DNA of 64,000 bases from JAMZMI01 sp049115715 (GTDB lineage Bacteria > Bacteroidota > Bacteroidia > Cytophagales > Cyclobacteriaceae): NCBI GenBank assembly GCA_049115715.1, contig JAGDZQ010000028.1:1-64000 (forward strand). The letters are read 5' to 3'. Below the pieces are notes generated by a model. The model was not told the DNA's origin. It was given only the letters and a program-made list of their open reading frames with translations, and did not search any database. Below, one piece after another: positions 58,186-64,000 of the stretch; position 1 is the first letter of the stretch; each line of letters begins with the position of its first letter. Made by a program: the position numbers and the translations under genes.

Positions 58186-60189
58186 TTAAAACAGGTCTTC
58201 AAGTAATTCGTCTTCTACTCCTTCGGGGATGGTGACTTTGAGATTAGGCGATCTATCCATTTCTCTCTTAATAGCAAAAACAGCCTCTTCGTTTCTCGCC
58301 CAGCTTCTTCTTGCAATTCCATTGTTCACATCAAAGAAAAGCATGCTTTGGATTTTCTCCTCTGCTTCCTTTGTTCCATCGAGCAGCATTCCAAATCCTC
58401 CGTTGCTTACTTCTCCCCAACCGACTCCTCCTCCATTGTGAATGGAAACCCAGGTTGCTCCCCTGAAACTATCACCAATTACATTGTGAATGGACATATC
58501 CGCTGTAAATCTGCTTCCGTCATAGATATTACTAGTTTCTCTATAAGGGGAGTCAGTCCCGCTTACATCATGATGATCTCTCCCCAAAACCACAGGAGCG
58601 GAGATTTCTCCTTTCTCGATAGCGTCATTAAATGCCAATGCAATTTTCGCTCTGCCCTCCGCATCCGCGTATAGAATCCTTGCCTGTGACCCCACAACCA
58701 TATTGTTGGCTGAAGCTTCTTCAATCCATTTGATATTATCCGTAAGTTGTTGTTTTATTTGAGAAGGAGCATCTACCCACATTTCATTCATAACCCTCAA
58801 CGCAATCTTATCAGTCTTCTCCAAATCAAGTGGATTGGATGAAGTGCATACCCATCGAAATGGGCCAAATCCATAATCAAAACACATAGGTCCAAGTATA
58901 TCCTGAACATAGGATGGGTACCTAAAATCAATCTTGTTTTCCGCCATCACGTCCGCCCCAGATCGTGAAGCTTCCAATAGAAAAGCATTGCCGTAATCGA
59001 AGAAATAAGTACCTGCATCGGCGTGTTTGTTTATAGCCTGAGCATGCCTTCTTAAGGATTTGTGAACCTCATCTTTGAATGAATCAGGACTTGTGCTCAT
59101 AAGTCTATTGGATTCATCAAAACTTATATCAACTGGATAATAGCCTCCTGCATACGGGTTGTGAAGTGAGGTTTGATCTGATCCTATATCCACAAATATT
59201 TCCTCCTCATAAAATCGCTCCCATATTTCTACTACGTTTCCTATAAAGGCTAAAGAGACTACTTCCTTGTTTGATTTTGCTCTTTTTACTCGACTGATCA
59301 GTTCGTCTATATCAGTTATCAGTTCATCAACCCATCCTTGATCATGTCTCTTGATAGCAGCTTTTGGGTTTACTTCAGCACACACTGTTATGCAACCGGC
59401 AATATTTCCCGCTTTGGGCTGTGCGCCGCTCATCCCTCCAAGTCCAGCCGTAAGAAACAGTTTTCCGTTTGGTGTTTCCTTTGGTTTCAACTTCTTCCGG
59501 AAGGCATTCATCAAAGTAATAGTGGTTCCATGCACAATTCCCTGCGGCCCAATGTACATATAGGAGCCAGCAGTCATCTGACCATATTGCGTCACTCCAA
59601 GTGCATTGTAGCGTTCCCAGTCATCTGGCTTAGAGTAATTTGGTATCATCATTCCATTGGTAACCACGACTCTTGGTGCAAGCTTTGATGAGGGAAAAAG
59701 CCCCATGGGATGACCTGAATATATATGAAGTGTCTGCTCTTCGGTCATATTTGCCAAATACTTCATTACCATTAGATACTGCGCCCAATTTTGAAAAACT
59801 GATCCGTTACCTCCATATGTAATGAGCTCATGAGGATGCTGCGCTACTTTGGAATCAAGATTGTTTTGTATCATCAACATGATAGCGGCGGCCGCCTGAG
59901 ACTTGGCTGGGTAGTCAGAAATGGGCCGGGCAATCATTTCATATTTGGGTCGAAAACGATACATGTAGATTCGTCCGTACTTGGTAAGTTCTTCTGCAAA
60001 TTCTCCAGCTAACTCTGAATGCCAGTCCTTTGGAAAATAACGCAATGCGTTTCTAACTGCCAATTGCTTTTCCTCTTTGGAAAGAATGTCTTTTCTAATT
60101 GGGGCATGACTGATAGCCGAATCGTACGCTTCCTTCTCAGGAAGGTCGTTAGGTATGCCTTGAAGTATCTGTTGTTTAAAATTCGTCAT
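58186..60189 (-). CDS. hutU: urocanate hydratase
   Basis: 667 aa from ATG 60189; a TTG at 60195 would add two residues. It is longer than the about 555-aa proteobacterial enzyme, as usual for Bacteroidota. NAD-binding and active-site regions: ELITYGGNGSVFQNWAQYL, GLGGMSGAQPKAGNIAGCITVCAEVNP, and GSDQTSLHNPYAGGYYP, plus FDYGFGPFRWVCTSS near the catalytic Cys. It converts urocanate to imidazolonepropionate. Located between hutI (2-bp gap) and hutG. Confidence 0.94.
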   Translation of the reverse strand: MTNFKQQILQGIPNDLPEKEAYDSAISHAPIRKDILSKEEKQLAVRNALRYFPKDWHSELAGEFAEELTKYGRIYMYRFRPKYEMIARPISDYPAKSQAAAAIMLMIQNNLDSKVAQHPHELITYGGNGSVFQNWAQYLMVMKYLANMTEEQTLHIYSGHPMGLFPSSKLAPRVVVTNGMMIPNYSKPDDWERYNALGVTQYGQMTAGSYMYIGPQGIVHGTTITLMNAFRKKLKPKETPNGKLFLTAGLGGMSGAQPKAGNIAGCITVCAEVNPKAAIKRHDQGWVDELITDIDELISRVKRAKSNKEVVSLAFIGNVVEIWERFYEEEIFVDIGSDQTSLHNPYAGGYYPVDISFDESNRLMSTSPDSFKDEVHKSLRRHAQAINKHADAGTYFFDYGNAFLLEASRSGADVMAENKIDFRYPSYVQDILGPMCFDYGFGPFRWVCTSSNPLDLEKTDKIALRVMNEMWVDAPSQIKQQLTDNIKWIEEASANNMVVGSQARILYADAEGRAKIALAFNDAIEKGEISAPVVLGRDHHDVSGTDSPYRETSNIYDGSRFTADMSIHNVIGDSFRGATWVSIHNGGGVGWGEVSNGGFGMLLDGTKEAEEKIQSMLFFDVNNGIARRSWARNEEAVFAIKREMDRSPNLKVTIPEGVEDELLEDLF

Positions 60190-60191
60190 CT

Positions 60192-61436
60192 TCAAAAATC
60201 ATCAACTCTGATTCCGTCCTTCCAAACCTGACTTGGTTTCAGCCTTCCTTGATTATATAGTATTTCGCTATAGTTATCTGCCGAAAACAATGCAAAATCG
60301 GCTCTATTACCACTTTTCAGTATTCCCCTATCACTCAGGCTTAAAGCTTGAGCTGCGCGAAAGGTAATACCGGAAAGAACTTCTGCATTGGTCAGTTTCT
60401 CGAATGTACCTAGGGTTGATGCTTGCATCAATAAGTCTCCCATAGGTGCTGATCCGGGATTCCAATCACTTGCGATAGCCAGGCATATGCCAGCATCAAG
60501 GATTTTCCTAGCTGGGGCAAAATTGCATCCCAGCCCAATAGAGGCTCCAGGTAATGCCGTAGCTATTGTTTCGCTCTTAGCTAAAGCATCAATCTCCTGC
60601 TGCGTACTTGCTTCAAGATGGTCAACACTAATGGCTCCAATTCCTATAGCAGCTTTGCTTCCTCCTACACTGAATTGATCTGCATGAGCCACAATTTCAA
60701 ATCCAAGCTCTTTCGCTTTTTCCAAATAAGGAATGATCTCTCTTTCAGTAAATGCTCCTTGTTCTATGAAGCAATCAATTCTTCGAGTCAGGTTTTCTTT
60801 TTTTATTTTCGGAAGAAGCTGATCCAATATCATATCCAAATATTGAGATGCCTCGCCTTCAAAATCTTTGGGTTTGATGTGAGCCGCCAGGCATGTAGAA
60901 ACCAAATCAGAATGGCAAAGTTTATCAGCTTCGGCAATGGCTCTCAGCATTTTCAACTCATCATCAATGGAAAGACCATACCCACTCTTCACCTCAATGG
61001 TAGTCACTCCATCTGAAAGGTGTCGCTTGGCTCGATCAACAATACCTGAAACAAGTGTCTGCGTGGAGGCCTCTCTTGTTTGGGAAACAGTATCCCAAAT
61101 CCCTCCTCCTTGCTCCGCTATTTCCAGATAAGAGCTCCCAGCGTTTCTAAGTGCATAGTCCCTAGATCTATTTCCCGCAAAGCATATATGAGTATGCGAA
61201 TCAATAAATCCTGGCAGGCAAACGCAAGGGTCGTGTAACTCGACGACATCAACACCCTCTGAGCTAGAGAATTCTCTACTCATGTTGTCATAAGTTCCTA
61301 CCTGCTCAATCACTCCATCAACAATCAAGAGTGCACCTCTAGAAATCACCTCAAGTTGATTATCAGAAATAGATCCTTTGATAGGCAGCTTATCCATGGT
61401 CACCAGTTGTGTTATAGGCCCGACTAGCTGTATCAT
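60192..61436 (-). CDS. hutI: imidazolonepropionase
   Basis: 414 aa, amidohydrolase superfamily. Metal site FIDSHTHICFAG, the Arg/Tyr-rich substrate loop, EVKSGYGLSIDDELKML, His residues in AAHIKPKD and VAHADQFSVGGSKAA, and final Asp in LAIASDWNPGSAP. Opens the imidazolone ring to N-formimidoyl-glutamate. Its ATG overlaps the hutH stop by 4 bp and it lies just upstream of hutU. Confidence 0.94.
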   Translation of the reverse strand: MIQLVGPITQLVTMDKLPIKGSISDNQLEVISRGALLIVDGVIEQVGTYDNMSREFSSSEGVDVVELHDPCVCLPGFIDSHTHICFAGNRSRDYALRNAGSSYLEIAEQGGGIWDTVSQTREASTQTLVSGIVDRAKRHLSDGVTTIEVKSGYGLSIDDELKMLRAIAEADKLCHSDLVSTCLAAHIKPKDFEGEASQYLDMILDQLLPKIKKENLTRRIDCFIEQGAFTEREIIPYLEKAKELGFEIVAHADQFSVGGSKAAIGIGAISVDHLEASTQQEIDALAKSETIATALPGASIGLGCNFAPARKILDAGICLAIASDWNPGSAPMGDLLMQASTLGTFEKLTNAEVLSGITFRAAQALSLSDRGILKSGNRADFALFSADNYSEILYNQGRLKPSQVWKDGIRVDDF

Positions 61437-62998
61437 CTGTAGATTTCAAATAGTTGTCTAAATGGAATATCGATATTGTCCACTTCCTCTACTTTCGAAA
61501 TACCGAGCAACTCACCACTTTTTATGAGATCGACTGCAACTTCCATATTTCCATACATGATTTGATCTTTTTCGATGTGTGGGATTTTTGACCTTACATG
61601 CTCATGAATAGCTGTCATCTTATCTCCCGACTTTAGCGGAGCATGATAATCCAGAGCTTGAGCCGCACACATTAATTCTATGCCTAAAATCTTTTCGGTA
61701 TTCTCAATCACTTTCAACGCTTTTCTCCCTCCAATCGACCCCATACTGACATGGTCTTCCTGCCCAAGGGAAGTCGGGATACTATCTGCACTAGAAGGGA
61801 AACAGAGTCCCTTGTTTTCACTGGCAAGTGCGGCAGAGGTATATTGTACAATCATAAAGCCTGAATTGGTTCCAGTATCCTTCATGAGCAGTTTGGGTAC
61901 TCCAGGGGTATCTCCTTCTAACGATAGGTAGATTCTTCTGTCGGATATATTTCCTATTTCGGAGGCCGCAAGACAGGCATAATCTATTGCCATAGCCAAG
62001 GGTTGTCCATGGAAGTTGCCTCCGCTTATGGTGAGTTCTTCAGAAAAGATAACCGGATTATCAGTAACTGAATTTAGTTCGATTTCAAGCAATTCTTTCA
62101 GGTGAAGCCACGATGCTCGTGAAGCACCGTGGACTTGGGGTATACACCTTAAAGAATAGGGATCTTGCACCCTAGCGCAATTGGAGTGCGAATGCACAAC
62201 TTCAGAATCGAGAAGGAGGTTCCGAATTCTGCTTGCAACAAACATGTTAGCGGGAAATGGCCTTAATTGATGTAATTCAGGTGAAAATGGCTTGACAGAC
62301 CCTAAAAGTCCTTCGATCATCATGGCTCCCGTGATATCGGCATGATCGAGCAAATTGCCTAGCTTTTCTACAACCTTAACCGCATGAGCAGCGATAAACT
62401 GTGTCCCGTTGATAAGTGCAAGTCCTTCCTTTGGCGAAAGCTGAATGGGAGATAATCCCACATCTTTCATAAGGTCTTCAGTCAGCATTACTCTTCCATT
62501 CCACGTGACTTTTCCCAAACCTATAAGTGGAAGAAAAAGGTGCGACAGTGGTGCCAAATCTCCGGAAGCACCTACCGAACCTTGAGATGGAACTACAGGA
62601 ATTGCGTGATTATCAATATGCCAAATAATTCGTCTTATCGTTTCTGGACTGATTCCTGAAAAGCCTTTGGATAGGGCGTGCACTTTAAGAATCAGCATCA
62701 GTTTTGCAATTTCTTCTGAGATAGAATCGCCCACTCCTACCGCATGACTCTTAAGCAAATTTTCCTGAAGCACTCCTGTCTCAAGTGAAGAGACTCTTGT
62801 TGTGCACAAAGGGCCAAACCCTGTATTAATTCCATATACAGCACGGTCGCCCAAGGCAATATTTTGAACAGTCTTGTGACAACTGCTTATTTTAGAAAGC
62901 ACACTATCTCGTAAGATTCCCTCACACTTATCGCGAGCAATTGCGAGTGCGATCTCCCAGGTCAACTTCTGTTCTCCGTATTCAAAATATTGCTCCAT
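61433..62998 (-). CDS. hutH: histidine ammonia-lyase
   Basis: 521 aa. The MIO cofactor triad Ala144-Ser145-Gly146 is visible in GSVGASGDLAPLSHL. Other conserved parts: YGINTGFGPL, TDNPVIF, GGNFHGQPLAMAIDY and the helical C-terminus. It releases ammonia from histidine to form urocanate, the first step of the pathway. First gene of the operon, divergent from a LysR gene; a -7 box lies at 63025-63032. Confidence 0.95.
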   Translation of the reverse strand: MEQYFEYGEQKLTWEIALAIARDKCEGILRDSVLSKISSCHKTVQNIALGDRAVYGINTGFGPLCTTRVSSLETGVLQENLLKSHAVGVGDSISEEIAKLMLILKVHALSKGFSGISPETIRRIIWHIDNHAIPVVPSQGSVGASGDLAPLSHLFLPLIGLGKVTWNGRVMLTEDLMKDVGLSPIQLSPKEGLALINGTQFIAAHAVKVVEKLGNLLDHADITGAMMIEGLLGSVKPFSPELHQLRPFPANMFVASRIRNLLLDSEVVHSHSNCARVQDPYSLRCIPQVHGASRASWLHLKELLEIELNSVTDNPVIFSEELTISGGNFHGQPLAMAIDYACLAASEIGNISDRRIYLSLEGDTPGVPKLLMKDTGTNSGFMIVQYTSAALASENKGLCFPSSADSIPTSLGQEDHVSMGSIGGRKALKVIENTEKILGIELMCAAQALDYHAPLKSGDKMTAIHEHVRSKIPHIEKDQIMYGNMEVAVDLIKSGELLGISKVEEVDNIDIPFRQLFEIYR

Positions 62999-63024
62999 TG
63001 ATAATTGTTGTCTTACTTAAGTTT

Positions 63025-63032
63025 CAAAAATA
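63025..63032 (-). promoter_or_regulatory. candidate -7 element of the hut operon
   Basis: On the minus strand TATTTTTG, exact TAnnTTTG, giving a leader of about 20 nt before hutH. No good -33 box, as would suit an activator-dependent (LysR) promoter. Confidence 0.45.
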
Positions 63033-63083
63033 GAGATTAGATTTAATGCTTCTAAATACCATTTTGATCAATAATTAATAACT

Positions 63084-63971
63084 ATGAGTTATCAATTAGA
63101 ATTAAGGCATTTTAAGTACTTCCAGGCTGTAGCTGAAGAGTTGAGTTTCAGAAAGGCGGCTGATCGATTATTTATATCTCAGCCAGGCTTGAGTAGACAA
63201 ATCAAGCAGATGGAAGAAATTCTCAATGCTCAACTTTTGGAAAGAACGAAAAGGAGTGTAAAACTGACTCCTGCCGGGCAATATCTCAAAAATGAAATTG
63301 AGTATGTTTTCAATCATTTGAAAACTGTGAAAAGGAAGGTTGAGCTGCTTGATAGTGGTGAAGTAGGTGAGATAAGAATCGGATTTGTTGGATCTGCGAT
63401 TCATCACGTCTTGCCTGAATTGATGTTGAAGCTAAATGATCGATTTCCTGATATCCATACGAACCTCAAAGAGCTTCCAAATCAGGCACAGGTAGATGCT
63501 GTAATAAATGATAAGCTGGATATGGGATTTGTAAGGATGTCTGGTAGCATCTCCGGATTGGAGTTTCGCCCTGTACATGAGGATACATTTTCGCTGATCT
63601 TACCCGCCAATCATGAAATTGACCCGCATACTTTTGTCAATATGAATCAGGTCAAGAAAGAAAAATTCATTCTATTCTCAAGCGATTATAGTCCTCAATA
63701 TTTTGATAAAATAATGAGTATATGCGAAGATCAGGGGTTCACTCCGCAAGTATCGCATAAATCTGTTCATGCTTTTACGATATTCAAATTGGTCGAAAGC
63801 GGACTTGGGATTGCCATCGTACCGACATCATTGGTAGTAGGGTATCAACTGGGTATCAAAGCAATCGAATTATCCATGATACCTCAGAGAACTATTTTGT
63901 CAGCCATATGGAAATCTGACAATCGAAATAGAGCTGTACAGAATGCAATTGAAGTTTTGTTCAAGGATTAA
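63084..63971 (+). CDS. LysR family transcriptional regulator
   Basis: 295 aa. N-terminal winged HTH (residues 5-65: HFKYFQAVAEELSFRKAAD, FISQPGLSRQIKQMEE) and a periplasmic-binding-type effector domain (90-290; VGEIRIGFVGSAIHHVLPEL). It is divergent from hutH with an 85-bp gap, the standard layout for a LysR regulator controlling the neighbouring operon. Control of hutHIUG by histidine or urocanate is inference. Confidence 0.92.
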   Translation: MSYQLELRHFKYFQAVAEELSFRKAADRLFISQPGLSRQIKQMEEILNAQLLERTKRSVKLTPAGQYLKNEIEYVFNHLKTVKRKVELLDSGEVGEIRIGFVGSAIHHVLPELMLKLNDRFPDIHTNLKELPNQAQVDAVINDKLDMGFVRMSGSISGLEFRPVHEDTFSLILPANHEIDPHTFVNMNQVKKEKFILFSSDYSPQYFDKIMSICEDQGFTPQVSHKSVHAFTIFKLVESGLGIAIVPTSLVVGYQLGIKAIELSMIPQRTILSAIWKSDNRNRAVQNAIEVLFKD

Positions 63972-64000
63972 ATAACGATTTTCGACAACCTCTACATTCA

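Overview
The window is an AT-rich chromosomal segment from a member of the Bacteroidota, most likely a marine Cytophagales-type bacterium (lineage is inference). Supporting evidence: SprB-type adhesin repeats, DUF3127 and DUF2911 proteins, a SiaB/SiaC pair, the large single-chain PurL, a long urocanate hydratase, very few Shine-Dalgarno sequences, and several promoters fitting the Bacteroidota -33 TTTG / -7 TAnnTTTG pattern. I see no CRISPR array, prophage or intact insertion sequence. Apart from one decayed intergenic stretch (28.8-29.3 kb) this is ordinary, dense core-plus-accessory chromosome.

Layout. 0-3.3 kb: small secreted or lipoprotein genes (SprB repeats plus haem motif, DUF2911, DUF302), a DUF3127 protein with an SSB-like tail, and a 45-residue membrane peptide gene. 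3.4-10.7 kb: a signalling block with a Cache-like/HAMP/PP2C phosphatase (SiaA-like), a three-gene operon (PilJ-type histidine kinase, response regulator with a degenerate PP2C domain, 79-residue acidic protein), then SiaB kinase, SiaC phosphoprotein and a coiled-coil membrane protein. No SiaD cyclase is present. 10.7-14 kb: DUF4442 thioesterase-like protein, YihY/BrkB, membrane metallophosphoesterase. 14-20.8 kb: tetR-tolC-MFP-RND efflux operon with an inverted repeat upstream. 21.2-28.8 kb: housekeeping genes purL, tRNA-Gln, prs, rplY, pth, a thiamine-binding protein and a YhiN-type flavoprotein. 29.3-34.9 kb: single-domain response regulator, metG, M61 peptidase, carboxypeptidase-regulatory-like protein.

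34.9-45.2 kb: alpha-glucan metabolism, with malQ and an MFS sugar transporter diverging from an fbaA - amylase lipoprotein - methyltransferase - amylase - hbd operon. 45.2-48.7 kb: a Crp-type regulator between two secreted Dabb paralogues, with secreted HbpS/GlcG and beta-propeller genes. 48.7-57.1 kb: zinc-ribbon membrane protein, aqpZ, a GbsR-controlled operon of two unusual membrane proteins behind a perfect 38-bp palindrome, a second Crp gene, AhpD-like and DJ-1-like proteins, a DUF1624 acyltransferase, and an unknown secreted protein preceded by a 57-bp near-perfect inverted repeat. 57.2-64 kb: complete histidine utilisation operon hutHIUG with a divergent LysR regulator.

Best candidates for something undescribed: the SiaABC-like module wired to a histidine kinase and a pseudophosphatase response regulator without the known output enzyme; and the GbsR operon, whose 38-bp palindrome covers its promoter and which encodes a fused methyltransferase/DUF393 membrane protein plus an SRPBCC-like membrane protein.
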